A DNA stretch of 33,860 bases from JAFDZV01 sp048594725 (GCA_048594725.1 JBMDXA010000123.1:1-33860), one strand, 5' to 3'; positions 5,968 to 15,299 are shown, counted from the first letter of the stretch. The notes: a model not told the origin generated them from the letters alone. Program-made: numbers and translations.

Positions 5968-8643
5968 CTACTTGTCCGAGAGTTTCTGCACCGGCGTGCA
6001 GCAGGGGGATTTCATCAGCCGGCCGTTGATGTATTCCAGACGATTGACCAGCACATCCATGCGGCGGATATCGTCCAGCGCATAGAAGTCGTCGCCACGG
6101 CCGGTGTAGCCGGAGACCGACGGCTGTTCGCTCCTGTCGGCGTAGCGTCCCTCCATCATCACCAGGATCTTCGCGTTCTCCATGCGGGTGCGATACTCGC
6201 CGGGGGAGAGCCCCACCGGCAGCAGGATGGTGCCATCGGCCACAAGCTGCTCGAATGCCGGGTACTTCCGCAGGCGCCCGATCAGCTCCTGGTAGCCGTA
6301 ATAGACCCGGAGCTTCGAGAGGGTATCGTTGCTCTCGCTCACCAGCGAGGCGCCGGGCGCCACCTCCACGTTATGGAGTTTTACGCCGCTGGAGCTGCTG
6401 TCGTAGCTTCCCCCCACATAGCGCACGGTTTCTCCGCCGATATACTGGCCCCGCACGATGGGGCGGATATCGCTGTAGGCGAGCACCTGGATCACCAGCT
6501 TGTTGTTGCTGCCGGGAGTCTTTGCATCGTAATCGATGAACTCCGGGATGATCCCCTCGGCCACCTCGCTCGCCATCTGGTCCAGATTCCGGTCCACCGT
6601 GCGCGCAAACTCCTCGTACTGGCCGATACGGCGGGCGCGGCGCCCGGTCGCCTGGCCGAAATAGAGGTTGCTGGAATGAAGCTCCACGAACCCGGCATCG
6701 GCGTACTGCGCGGCATCCAGCCTGCGGAGATCGCGACGCAGATTGGCGGCGGTATTCACCTCCCAGAACGCCGTCTGGAAGTAGGGAACGTTCTTGCGGT
6801 ACTCGTCCAGGATGCTCCGGGTATAGAGCCACTGGCAGGGAGGGGGCTGATAGTAGTTCGGATGCACGTACACGGTATCGCGGATGGTGATATCGGCGGC
6901 GATCGCCGGCAGCGCCAGCGTTCCATGCCGCTTCACCCGCTCGGAGGGGGCAAGATTCCGGGTGGTGGGAATCCAGATGCTGTCGAACTTCCGGAGCGTA
7001 TCGTACTCCACGATCTGCGCCTTGTACTTCCGGAGCGTTCCGCCGATCAGCTCCTCGCGCACGGCGAACTCCATACGGGTCACAAGAAGATTCCCTCCCT
7101 CGGCCGAGATCGACCGGATGATGGAGCCGGGCGTGGAGGCTATGGAGGAGGCCGAGGCAAGCGGCACGGTATCCACGCGCAGCGTGGTATCGATATGGGT
7201 CACCCGCTGCGCACGCTCCAGCGTATCGCGCCATCCCCACGAGGTCCGTTTCCGGATCTCCGGCTCGCCGTTGCTCACCCGCAGGAACGAATAGCTCTCA
7301 ACGGCCGGCTCCCCCGATTCGCAATGGATCTCGTTATAGGCCGAGCCGCCGTACAGCAGATAGTCCTCTCCCAGATCCACCTCGAAGACCGCCGGATTGG
7401 AGCGCGATTCCATCGCCGCAACTCCCTGGGGTTCCATCGCCTCCGGGAGCACCGGCCCTGCCGTACGATGAAGCCGCACAACCGGCCCCAGCACCGCACG
7501 CGAGGGGTTCTCCGCATCCAGCACGGTCACCTCGTACCGGAGTTTCGGCGCGCTGCACTCGCGCGCGAAGGGGAAGCGATACAGATCGAACCCGCCCACA
7601 CCCTGCACCTTCTCCGCGCCGGACTGTCGCGACTCGTTGTCGCGGTTGGATGCGAAATAAAGATACTGTCCGCCGGCGGCATCGGCCGGAGCGGTCATAA
7701 AGGGGAAAAGCTCGTCGGCGGCGGAGTTGATGCTGTCGATGCCGGCCGGGAGCTTGCTCACCCCGGCCACCGACACCACCCCGCGCGCGAAGTTCACCAG
7801 CAGCCCGGCCTCCCAGAGATCGAACGAGCCGCCGCGATTGCTTGCAAAGAGCAGCCTGGGCGCATGATCGATGCAGTAGAGATAGGGGGAGTATTCGTTC
7901 CCCTTGGAGTTGATCGTGATCTCCCCGGCCACATCGTTCATATTGCGCACCTCCCCCCAGCGTCCCCCGATCCGGAAGACGTAATAGAGATCGGCGTTCC
8001 CCTTCACCGAATCGCCGGAACCGCGCAGGGTGATGGCCTCCCGGTACGGGGAGCTGTAGCCATGGCGGCCGGCAGGACGATCCGAGGAGAAGATCAGCAG
8101 GAGCGAGTCCCCCCGCCCGCCCGCGGCCGGATGGGAATCCCAGAAGATGGAGTTGATGGCCGGCCCCAGGTTGTGCACCCCGTTCCCCCCGGCGGTGAAG
8201 GCAAACAGATCGGTCCCCCCCACGATACCGCCGAAGCTCCCCTCCCGCTCCGCATAAAGGGAGTCCGGAGCATGGCCAGAGGCGAAAAATCCTTCCCCCG
8301 GCGATACGAACAGGACTGCGCCATCGTTGGTGGTGGGCTGCGAGAGGAGGCTGATATCGCTTGCATCGATCTCGGCGGCGGTAAACGCGGGACGTTCGGC
8401 GGCCGGATCGCTTACCATGGCGCGCCAGATATCCTCGGTCTGTTCACGGTTCGAGGTGAAGTAGATAGCGCTCCGTCCCGGCCGCAGGGCGGGGGCGAAC
8501 TCGTCGGCGACGGAATTGACCGAATCGCCGAGGTTGCCTGCCGGGCGGTTGGGCTGTACGCCGCCGCATCCCGCTGCAAGACCGGCAAGCGCCAGCAGCA
8601 GCAGAAAACCCGCCCCCGAACCGATACGCTGATAGATGCTCAT
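5968..8643 (-). CDS. PD40 (WD40-like) beta-propeller lipoprotein
   Basis: The start at 8643 was chosen because it gives a lipoprotein signal peptide with lipobox LAAGC. An upstream extension of the open frame would overlap the next gene. The 891-aa protein carries PD40-type strands in its N-terminal half (IYFTSNREQTEDIW, LIFSSDRPAG, LLFASNRGGSFDLWEA, YLYFASNRDN, then GGFDLYRFPF). The C-terminal half is unique and mixed alpha/beta; its last 200 residues (VIQVLAYSDIRP, then YYGYQELIGRLRKY) faintly recall a degenerate OmpA-like domain. Such proteins usually sit at the outer membrane in FCB bacteria, some linked to T9SS. The role here is unassigned. Confidence 0.8.
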   Translation of the reverse strand: MSIYQRIGSGAGFLLLLALAGLAAGCGGVQPNRPAGNLGDSVNSVADEFAPALRPGRSAIYFTSNREQTEDIWRAMVSDPAAERPAFTAAEIDASDISLLSQPTTNDGAVLFVSPGEGFFASGHAPDSLYAEREGSFGGIVGGTDLFAFTAGGNGVHNLGPAINSIFWDSHPAAGGRGDSLLLIFSSDRPAGRHGYSSPYREAITLRGSGDSVKGNADLYYVFRIGGRWGEVRNMNDVAGEITINSKGNEYSPYLYCIDHAPRLLFASNRGGSFDLWEAGLLVNFARGVVSVAGVSKLPAGIDSINSAADELFPFMTAPADAAGGQYLYFASNRDNESRQSGAEKVQGVGGFDLYRFPFARECSAPKLRYEVTVLDAENPSRAVLGPVVRLHRTAGPVLPEAMEPQGVAAMESRSNPAVFEVDLGEDYLLYGGSAYNEIHCESGEPAVESYSFLRVSNGEPEIRKRTSWGWRDTLERAQRVTHIDTTLRVDTVPLASASSIASTPGSIIRSISAEGGNLLVTRMEFAVREELIGGTLRKYKAQIVEYDTLRKFDSIWIPTTRNLAPSERVKRHGTLALPAIAADITIRDTVYVHPNYYQPPPCQWLYTRSILDEYRKNVPYFQTAFWEVNTAANLRRDLRRLDAAQYADAGFVELHSSNLYFGQATGRRARRIGQYEEFARTVDRNLDQMASEVAEGIIPEFIDYDAKTPGSNNKLVIQVLAYSDIRPIVRGQYIGGETVRYVGGSYDSSSSGVKLHNVEVAPGASLVSESNDTLSKLRVYYGYQELIGRLRKYPAFEQLVADGTILLPVGLSPGEYRTRMENAKILVMMEGRYADRSEQPSVSGYTGRGDDFYALDDIRRMDVLVNRLEYINGRLMKSPCCTPVQKLSDK

Positions 8644-8788
8644 GAGATCGATGCAAAAAATTCGAGAAATACGACAAGAGGAGAGGAGAGCCAGGAGTCC
8701 GCAGCCGCAGAGAAGGGAAAGGAAGACAGGATAGAATCGCATCGCTCCGCTTCCCTTCTCTCTGTGGCAACCGCCAGATCCGAACCCC

Positions 8789-9655
8789 TCACTCGCACAG
8801 TTCCGGTCCGTGGAGTGCGGCGAACTTGATGGTAACGCGGCGCTGGTTCGGCGCCAGCGAGGCTTCGAAGATGTCTTCGATGTGGATGGCGAACTCCACG
8901 CCGTTATCGGCCACGTAGTAGTACACCTCGCCGATGGTGACGGTGATATCGTAATAGAACTCCACCTCGTTGGTGGTAAGCTCGGCGCGGACCGCATCCG
9001 GCACCGGCACGTTCATCGTCTCCCGTCCGAGCGAATCGATCACGATGGTATCGAGCCGCGCGGCCCCTTGCGAGCCGAGCCCGTTGCCGAAAAGGCTGGC
9101 AACGCCGCGAAGCTGGTCCAGTTGCTCCACGGAATTGGCGTTCGCCTTGATATAATCGATGAAATCGGTGGCGCTGCCCGAACCGAGGGGGGTGGGAAAG
9201 CGGAAGAGACGTCCGGAAAAGCGGAGCCGGGCCGTACGGGGATTGGAGTTCAGGTCCACCGAAACCACCATGATATCCCCCTGCAGCTCGCGGTTGCTCG
9301 GGCTGCGGTTCACCAGCAGCGCACTATAGGTGCGCGCGTCGGCGGGATTGGTGAAGACTGCCCGGTCCAGTTCAAGCCCGCGTCCGGTGGAGAATCGGGA
9401 ATCGTTCGGGAAGTTGCCGGAGCTGGATGCGGTGGCAGGGAACTCGAACGTCGCGATGGCGAAGCGGGGAACGGGCGTTCCGCGATCGGCCGGGTTGGCC
9501 GGATCGGCTGGCGGATTCCATCCGGCATTGAACTCCGTGATCGTCTGGTTATAGACACGCGGGTCCTGTACCGGCCCGGTGGTCAGCTCCGGGCATCCGC
9601 AGCCGGCCACCAGCGCCAGCAGCACAACGCCTGCAAGGGCATGAAATATATTCAT
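8789..9655 (-). CDS. Outer-membrane or periplasmic lipoprotein of unknown function
   Basis: The start at 9655 (MNIFHALAGVVL) was chosen because a lipobox, VAGC, follows at once and an AGAAGAG purine run lies upstream. The 288-aa mature protein is rich in beta strands and has no family I recognise. It includes a segment on strand order RTARLRFSGRLFRFP and a C-terminal part with EFYYDITVTIGEVYYYV. It lies between two other lipoprotein genes on the same strand and probably works in the envelope. The upstream region carries CAATCG word repeats and two hairpins. Confidence 0.7.
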   Translation of the reverse strand: MNIFHALAGVVLLALVAGCGCPELTTGPVQDPRVYNQTITEFNAGWNPPADPANPADRGTPVPRFAIATFEFPATASSSGNFPNDSRFSTGRGLELDRAVFTNPADARTYSALLVNRSPSNRELQGDIMVVSVDLNSNPRTARLRFSGRLFRFPTPLGSGSATDFIDYIKANANSVEQLDQLRGVASLFGNGLGSQGAARLDTIVIDSLGRETMNVPVPDAVRAELTTNEVEFYYDITVTIGEVYYYVADNGVEFAIHIEDIFEASLAPNQRRVTIKFAALHGPELCE

Positions 9656-9733
9656 TGGAGATAATTCTCTTCTCATTATCGGTGCACCGAATAGATCCGT
9701 GGGCACAGGGATTGGTCCGGCTCCGGACTTCCT

Positions 9734-9777
9734 CAATCGAACATCTCTTCATCGCCAATCGTACGCCGGCGATCGCA
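9734..9777. repeat. CAATCGAACATC / ATCGCCAATC word repeat
   Basis: Contains CAATCGAACAT (9734-9744), the exact reverse complement of two words at 20007-20017 and 20021-20031. ATCGCCAATC (9751-9760) is shared with the 5.6-kb array. It lies just upstream of the lipoprotein gene that starts at 9655. Confidence 0.65.
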
Positions 9778-9827
9778 AATCCTAAGTACTTCGGCAAAAG
9801 TTATCTGACATTCTGTTGTTGTGTTGT

Positions 9828-9887
9828 CGCGGAGTTCCACTCCGCGCCCCTGCTGCTACGGTCGCGCACGGAGTCAAACTCCGTGCG
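9828..9887. repeat. Two tandem GC-rich hairpins
   Basis: CGCGGAGT-TCC-ACTCCGCG (9828-9846) and CGCACGGAGT-CAA-ACTCCGTGCG (9865-9887) are adjacent perfect hairpins sharing GGAGT/ACTCC arms. They lie 3' of the gene ending at 9932. They may act as a terminator or RNA-stabilising element, or be a REP-like mobile repeat. A degenerate relative is at 22866-22892. Confidence 0.7.
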
Positions 9888-9931
9888 AACAGTGAACAGT
9901 ACCGGGGATCTCAACAAACGTATCCGTAGAC

Positions 9932-11095
9932 TTAGAACGTCACTCCCGCACGCAGGAAGAACGCATTGATCCGCCGCAGTGCCGGAACGCGCCAGCCTCC
10001 AAGCTCGGCGTTCTCTCCCAGGCCGAGCGAGCGCCAGCCGATATCGGTGGAGATATCCATGAAGGAGAAGACCGGGATATCCACCCCGATGCCGAGACCG
10101 AAGGTGACCGGCATGCTCAGGTCCACATCGCCCAGATCTCCGCTCGCCTCCAGATCGCGGATCATATCGCCGCACTCGCCGCACTGTTCGGTGGTGGAGA
10201 GATTGAACTTGAAGAGATTGACCGTGGCATCATCGATGGTGGCGCCGGCCTGCGCGTAGACGAAGGGCTTCATGCAGATGCCGAGGATGTTGGTCACCGG
10301 GCCGGGGGTCTGATAGCGCATATGCAGCAGCACCAGGGGATGCAGCACCTCGCCGCTGTTGTAGGAATCGTACGAACTGAGGCCGGTGCTGAACGCCGCG
10401 CCGATCCCCCACTCGTTCTCGCTGCCGAAGCGGAACCCGGCGGCGATCTCCCCCAGGTAGGCCTCGCGTCCCTGCTCGGTGGTACGGGTGGGCTTGTCGT
10501 TGAAGGCACTGTAGACCCCGCGCAGTTCGGCGAAGTACCAGGCGTAATCGCGCTGCGGGCACTCCAGTTCCGGGAAGGGAAAACTGAAATCGAGCGGCTG
10601 GCAATCGCAGTTGGGGTTGGGGCGGCCATCCCCTCCCAGATAGGGGGTATAGTCGCGCACCGGCACCCGCCGCAGTTCCGGTATCTGCTCGGTGGTGTTG
10701 AATGATTCCACCACGTTCATATTGGCATATTTCTCATCCGGCGGCAGTTTCAGCAGATCGGCGATCTGCTCCACATCGGCCAGGGGGATGCGCTCGTAAT
10801 GCGCCGGCTTGTTCTCCAGCGACGCATCCAGAAACACCACCGCCGTATCGATCTTCCCCGGCGTGTCCTGCCGTGGCATGATCTGTATCTCGATGACGGT
10901 GCCGCGGAGCGTACGCCCATCGCGCGAGGCGCCGGTCACCGGCACGCGGCGATACTCGGCCTCGCGGTCGGGCTTGATACGGAGGGCATCGCTGGTACGC
11001 TTCAGCGACGATGCCGAGGAGCATCCACCCGCTACCAACCCCAGGGCAAGAAGAGCCAGAACCACCAGCGGCGAAAGAACGTAGAAGCGCTTCAT
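9932..11095 (-). CDS. Lipoprotein with barrel-like C-terminal part
   Basis: The start at 11095 gives a signal peptide (RFYVLSPLVVLALLALG) with a lipobox-like VAGGC at about residue 25. Residues about 30-130 form a soluble domain (IEIQIMPRQDTPGKI). The rest has alternating hydrophobic strands typical of an outer-membrane barrel, such as GIGAAFSTGLSSYDS and VTFGLGIGVDIPVFSFMD, and the chain ends in Phe (RAGVTF), the usual last residue of barrels. The start lies one base after the stop of the barrel gene at 11097, so the two are coupled. Combining a lipid anchor with a barrel-like end is unusual; the anchor prediction could be wrong. Confidence 0.7.
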   Translation of the reverse strand: MKRFYVLSPLVVLALLALGLVAGGCSSASSLKRTSDALRIKPDREAEYRRVPVTGASRDGRTLRGTVIEIQIMPRQDTPGKIDTAVVFLDASLENKPAHYERIPLADVEQIADLLKLPPDEKYANMNVVESFNTTEQIPELRRVPVRDYTPYLGGDGRPNPNCDCQPLDFSFPFPELECPQRDYAWYFAELRGVYSAFNDKPTRTTEQGREAYLGEIAAGFRFGSENEWGIGAAFSTGLSSYDSYNSGEVLHPLVLLHMRYQTPGPVTNILGICMKPFVYAQAGATIDDATVNLFKFNLSTTEQCGECGDMIRDLEASGDLGDVDLSMPVTFGLGIGVDIPVFSFMDISTDIGWRSLGLGENAELGGWRVPALRRINAFFLRAGVTF

Positions 11096-11096
11096 A

Positions 11097-11648
11097 TTAT
11101 AACCTGAGGTTGAGACTGAGCCCCACGGCAATCGCCGAGAGGGAGGGACGTGCATCGGCGCGGAGGAAGAGATTCGGGAACTGGTAGTTCGCATACATAT
11201 CCACGAACCAGTCGGAGCAATTGGAATCGTAGAAGAGGAGATACCCCAGACCCAGGCCCGCTCCCAGCCCGCTTCGCGATGCGGAGTCGGTGCCGGAGAT
11301 GCCGCTGAACGAGAGCATGCCATGCAGGTACAGGGGAAAATCGAGCGGCTGCACGAAGAAATACCGCACCTCCGGCGAGAGGGTGATGGCATCATCGTAA
11401 TATCCGCGCGTGGTATCGGTCTTCTTCTGGTAGGCGGTGTAATTCAGGCGCAGGCCGGTCCAGAGCTGGCAGTATTTGCGCGAGCCCAGGAGCACGGAAC
11501 CTCCGAACGAGGCCGTATTGGAATCGGCAAGCCGCCCCTGGGGAATCGAATAGCTGGGCCCCAGCCCCACGAAGAGCGTCTGTGCCGGAGCCGCCGCAGA
11601 AGCGGCCAGCAGCAGAACCAGGAATGCAAGCGCTAGCGATAGTCTCAT
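11097..11648 (-). CDS. Small outer-membrane beta-barrel protein
   Basis: This is a 183-aa protein with a cleavable signal (LALAFLVLLLAASAAAPAQ). Eight or so amphipathic strands follow, e.g. LFVGLGPSYSIP, WTGLRLNYTAY, LGAGLGLGYLLFYD and IAVGLSLNLRL. It resembles the outer-membrane protein beta-barrel families common in Bacteroidota-like bacteria. It is the first gene of a coupled pair with the lipoprotein at 9932-11095, suggesting the two act together. No ligand or transport role can be inferred. Confidence 0.75.
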   Translation of the reverse strand: MRLSLALAFLVLLLAASAAAPAQTLFVGLGPSYSIPQGRLADSNTASFGGSVLLGSRKYCQLWTGLRLNYTAYQKKTDTTRGYYDDAITLSPEVRYFFVQPLDFPLYLHGMLSFSGISGTDSASRSGLGAGLGLGYLLFYDSNCSDWFVDMYANYQFPNLFLRADARPSLSAIAVGLSLNLRL

Positions 11649-12201
11649 AGAAGAATACCTCGTCGTACCGGAAGTTCTCCGGCCGCCGCGTCGGAAGTGA
11701 ATGCGTTTGATACGGCTGGTCAGTGTCTCTGGGAGATAGGGCGATCCAGGCTCTCTCTCCCCCTGCCCCACCCCGGAAACCGAACGGTCCCTACGAACCG
11801 ATGAGGCCGGCGTGGTTTAATGGGGGAGTTCGTAGCTATCCGGTTCAAGGCTCCGGCGAGATCCGGAGATACCCGTGATCTGCCTCTACCGGTCAGGCTC
11901 TGGTGCGGCGTCCATGGTGCGTGGCTGCGGGTGATGCCCCTTCGCAGGAAGACATCCTGCATCCCTCCATCCTGACAATAGCGACAGGGCATTCACGCGG
12001 GGAGGGAACCGCGAGAGGATCTTGATGAACGATGGGAAGGCCCCAAGCACGTCGGGTGAATGGTGGCATCGGTCCGCACGGGCAACCGCACTGCGGGCCG
12101 CCGCTCCAAAAACGGCGGCAATATTAGGGAAGGGCGCCGGAATAGACAACCCGCAACGGCAAGTATACGGAGGCGATGAGGGTCCCGGCCGGCAACATAG
12201 G
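11649..12201. other. Gene-free interval
   Basis: This is the promoter and 5' region for the barrel gene and the 3' region of the SBBP gene. Only a weak hairpin is seen (CTCCGG at 11851-11856 with CCGGAG at 11863-11868). Open frames here lack signal sequences, recognisable motifs or supported starts. I see no RNA gene. Confidence 0.6.
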
Positions 12202-13881
12202 CTACCGTATCACCACCATGCGCCGCCAGCGGGAGGCTCCCTGCACGGCCTCCAGCAGATAGATCCCTGATGGCAGCCCGGCCGCATCCACGCGGATCTC
12301 TCCTGATCCCTCCCGCCGCTCGCTCCGCCCCCATACCTCCCCCCCCTGCATATTCATCAGGCGAAGCTCCAGATCGCCGGACAGCGCGCATCGTACGGTA
12401 AAGGCACCGCGGGCCGGGTTCGGGGCAACCGAGAGGGGACTCTCGCGGAGATCCTCATAGGTGACAGGCACCGCCGTAGGGGCATCGTAGCGCACGGCGG
12501 CCAGATAGGCGCTGGTGTTGGGAGAGGGATTGCCCTCAAGCTCCAGATCGCCGAGCGTCGTATAGAAATTGAACGAGCCTGCGATATAGGCATCTCCCGA
12601 TGGCCCGAACGCGATGCCGTTGGCGCTCTCGGTCTGCTCCCCACCGGCGGCGGTGATGCAGCGGAGCGCCCCATCCGGCCCGTAGCGCGCCACGAAGATA
12701 TTCGCACCGGCAACAGCTACGGTCTCATCGCCGAAGTAGACCACATCGGAGCCGGCCTCGTTGATACCGCCGGTGATGGCGATATCGCCGTTGCCGGCGA
12801 TGGCGACGCGGTTGCCACGATCGTGCAAGGCTCCGCCGCCATGCCGCACCCACTGCGGAAGACCGTCGGAGCCGAGCGCCAGCAGGAAGATATCGGTAAG
12901 CCCATAGGTGCCCGTACCCTCTTCGCCCACCTCCATAGTGCCATCGAAATCCCCCGTCACATAGATCCTCCCCGCCGGACCGGCGGCGATACCGTATCCC
13001 GCCCCCACATAGACGCCCGACGGCGCCCACGCCCAGCGGGAGTTTCCGTCGCGATCGTACGCGGCCACGAACAGTCCCGCGTTGAATTCGGTTTCGAGCG
13101 TTGTGGTTCCGAAGGTCGCCGTGGCCTGGTACAGGCCGGTGATGTAGACATCGCCGGCGCTATCAACCGCCAGAGCATAGCCATGATCGTTTCCCGCGCC
13201 GCCGGCGGAGCGCACCCAGATCGGTGATCCGGCGCTATCGTACTTCGCGATGAAGATATCATCCCCTCCCTGCGAGGTCACGCTCTCCCCGCCGAACCAT
13301 GCCGTGCCGGAGAATCGACCCGCCACATACACGGCCCCATCGCCGCCCACGGCCACATCATACGGCATATCGATCCCATCGCCCCCTCCGGCTGCCCACC
13401 AGAGGGGCTGTCCGGCGGGATCGTACTTCACCAGAAGGAGATCGTAATCGCCGCGTGTACGGGCGGTGTCATCCCCTATCAGGGCCTCGGTTGCAAACCG
13501 TCCGGCCACATAGGTATTGCCATCGGCATCTGCGGCCAGCCTGTGCGCATGGCGCATGCCCGGGATGCTCCGGACCCACTGCAGCCGCAGATCCCGGCCG
13601 AACCGCGCCAGAAAGACCTCGATATCGCCGATCTGCGTGTGAAAGCTGGTATCGCCGAACCGGACGGTATCGGAGAATGACCCTGTCATATAAACGTTCT
13701 CCCCGGCATCGGCCGCCACGGAACTCCCGAGCAGGCTCCCCTCCCCGGCCACAGCGGCGCGATCGAACGGGCACTGCGCATGAACGGCCGCCCCGGAACA
13801 GAGCACCGCAAGGAGCAGGCAGGCCCAGCGTCCCGGCGCTGGTATCACGGGACGGACGGAATGTAGCGGTCTGATGCGCAT
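12202..13881 (-). CDS. T9SS-sorted secreted protein with seven SBBP beta-propeller repeats
   Basis: The 559-aa precursor has a signal peptide ending in AVHAQ. Seven repeats of about 55-60 residues each carry a strand such as VYMTGSF, TYVAGRF, VYVAGRF, VYITGLY, IYVTGDF, IAITGGI or AYIAGSF. These are hallmarks of the SBBP/beta-propeller repeat family, and seven repeats suggest one closed seven-bladed propeller. The C-terminal 85 residues are a T9SS type A sorting domain: PLSVAPNPARGAF, ELRLMNMQGGEVW, DAAGLPSGIYLLE and a final basic VVIR. It is probably a surface protein; its binding partner is unknown. Confidence 0.88.
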   Translation of the reverse strand: MRIRPLHSVRPVIPAPGRWACLLLAVLCSGAAVHAQCPFDRAAVAGEGSLLGSSVAADAGENVYMTGSFSDTVRFGDTSFHTQIGDIEVFLARFGRDLRLQWVRSIPGMRHAHRLAADADGNTYVAGRFATEALIGDDTARTRGDYDLLLVKYDPAGQPLWWAAGGGDGIDMPYDVAVGGDGAVYVAGRFSGTAWFGGESVTSQGGDDIFIAKYDSAGSPIWVRSAGGAGNDHGYALAVDSAGDVYITGLYQATATFGTTTLETEFNAGLFVAAYDRDGNSRWAWAPSGVYVGAGYGIAAGPAGRIYVTGDFDGTMEVGEEGTGTYGLTDIFLLALGSDGLPQWVRHGGGALHDRGNRVAIAGNGDIAITGGINEAGSDVVYFGDETVAVAGANIFVARYGPDGALRCITAAGGEQTESANGIAFGPSGDAYIAGSFNFYTTLGDLELEGNPSPNTSAYLAAVRYDAPTAVPVTYEDLRESPLSVAPNPARGAFTVRCALSGDLELRLMNMQGGEVWGRSERREGSGEIRVDAAGLPSGIYLLEAVQGASRWRRMVVIR

Positions 13882-14195
13882 GGGAGATCCGGAAATTGGG
13901 AATGAATCGGAAAAGGAGCGGGAATGTTACGAGGATTGAAGTGGGTACACAAGACTAGATATGGAGAACGATCCTGGGTAGCATAAAACTATAAATAACC
14001 CGATGTGCCGGGCACCCCAGAATGCTCTGCATGAGAAGAACAGAGCGATTTGAGAATCATGAAAGCCCTCCTCGCTGTAGCTAGGAAATCCCGCACATAC
14101 GGCTCAGGTAGCAGGCAATTCCCTTTCTACATTGAAGAGGCCTATAATTCCAAAATCGCTCTTTGCCAGTACGGAAATGACTGGAGGATACAGGA
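13882..14195. other. Gene-free interval
   Basis: About 310 bp upstream of the SBBP gene and 3' of the orphan membrane protein gene. It is more A+T-rich than its surroundings. I see no terminator, RNA gene or supported small gene; a short plus-strand open frame from 14050 runs into the neighbouring gene's 3' end and is unlikely to be real. Confidence 0.5.
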
Positions 14196-15047
14196 TCAGT
14201 ACTTATCGCCAAGCAACGCTGTATCCGCAGGGATATGTGCAGATAAGCTCTGATCCTGTACGTTGCTCTGAATCAGATGATCGCGCAATGCGTCAAACGC
14301 GTCCGCAAATGCATCACATGAGTGTTCCAGAGATACATAAAATTCATCATTGATAAGCTCTGGGAAGATGATATCGAGCGTATCATAACGCAGTACCGGA
14401 AATCGGCGATTGTTCTTCAATCGCTTATCTGCTCCCCCATTCTTGTTCACGAACTGCCATGTATGATCTATCACGGGCGCATCCTTAGGATAGAATCCGC
14501 TTTCGATGAATCTGGTAGTTCCACTGTCTATCTTCATCTCACTATACCCCACCCGTCTGTATGTACGACCTTCTACGATGAGAATCGCATCCGGAAAAAA
14601 GCAGAGCATCTTGCTCCCAACGACAATCGGGATATTGATGTTAGAGGCTACGTATTTCGGGAGCCCAAAAAAGAAGCGGGCGCTCCAGCGAACAATGGCC
14701 TGGCTGGCGCCAGCATTTCGCTTACGATCCTTGACATCAGTCGAGGAGATTACCCGCCAGATCTTCCGGCTTCTCATTATCACGGCAAACGCTTCGCAGA
14801 ACCGGATAAATGCCGGATCTGTACGAAGGCTTTCGGAATATTCAAGGAAGGTGGTCTTTCGATTACGATCCTTATCCCAGATGAACATGACGAGTGCTAT
14901 GGATATAATCGGCCACAACAATGTAAGGAACGGGGATATAAGTGCAGTAACAGGAAATAGGATCAAGCATAGTATCGCAAGCCATGGCCACCGGCTCCAC
15001 CTTGCACGTTTTTTTGCCATTGTTGTGATGAATTCGTCGGTCAGCAT
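14196..15047 (-). CDS. Orphan membrane protein of unknown function
   Basis: The 283-aa protein starts at an ATG preceded by AGGAG at a 6-nt spacing. Two adjacent membrane helices lie near residues 24-58 (LAILCLILFPVTALI, then LLWPIISIALVMFIW). A soluble part of about 220 residues follows, including KMLCFFPDAILIVEG, RYTRFIESGFYPKDAP-like text and WQFVNKNGGADKRLKNNRRF. I recall a similar FFPD..LI..G...RFIE....P.DA.....W..VNK.GG.D.R pattern in widely scattered uncharacterised bacterial proteins, but cannot name a function. The gene is visibly more A+T-rich than topA and the SBBP gene beside it, which suggests transfer. Confidence 0.75.
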   Translation of the reverse strand: MLTDEFITTMAKKRARWSRWPWLAILCLILFPVTALISPFLTLLWPIISIALVMFIWDKDRNRKTTFLEYSESLRTDPAFIRFCEAFAVIMRSRKIWRVISSTDVKDRKRNAGASQAIVRWSARFFFGLPKYVASNINIPIVVGSKMLCFFPDAILIVEGRTYRRVGYSEMKIDSGTTRFIESGFYPKDAPVIDHTWQFVNKNGGADKRLKNNRRFPVLRYDTLDIIFPELINDEFYVSLEHSCDAFADAFDALRDHLIQSNVQDQSLSAHIPADTALLGDKY

Positions 15048-15264
15048 GATGGGCTCCTGATTGGTTATGATGTTTTGAGGGACAGCATCAATCTGGGCCG
15101 AGAAGAGACTACACTTGCTACATACTACCTACATATGCCGTTTACTTACTATACAGTCACATCCTCTTCATAGAAAAACGAGCGCGGTACAAGGGGATAG
15201 AATCGATCTACTATGGATAAGGGGCATATCCGTTCTAACGATTGCGAGTCCTTGCCACAAACAA

Positions 15265-15299
15265 CACAGGGTCATTCTCCGATGAGATATGACCCTGTG
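15265..15299 (-). terminator. Terminator downstream of topA
   Basis: Perfect 11-bp arms CACAGGGTCAT (15265-15275) and ATGACCCTGTG (15289-15299) start about 20 bp past the topA stop codon. On the minus strand the stem is followed by TTGTTTGT, a moderately T-rich tail. Confidence 0.75.

Noticed and set aside
6373..8829. Very long plus-strand open frame (over 800 codons) opposite the PD40 lipoprotein
   Set aside because: The minus-strand product has a lipobox and repeated PD40 strands; the opposite product is His/Arg/Gly-rich with no motif.
14050..14253. Small plus-strand open frame of 67 codons
   Set aside because: It runs into the 3' end of the orphan membrane protein gene, has no supporting ribosome site and shows no known motif.
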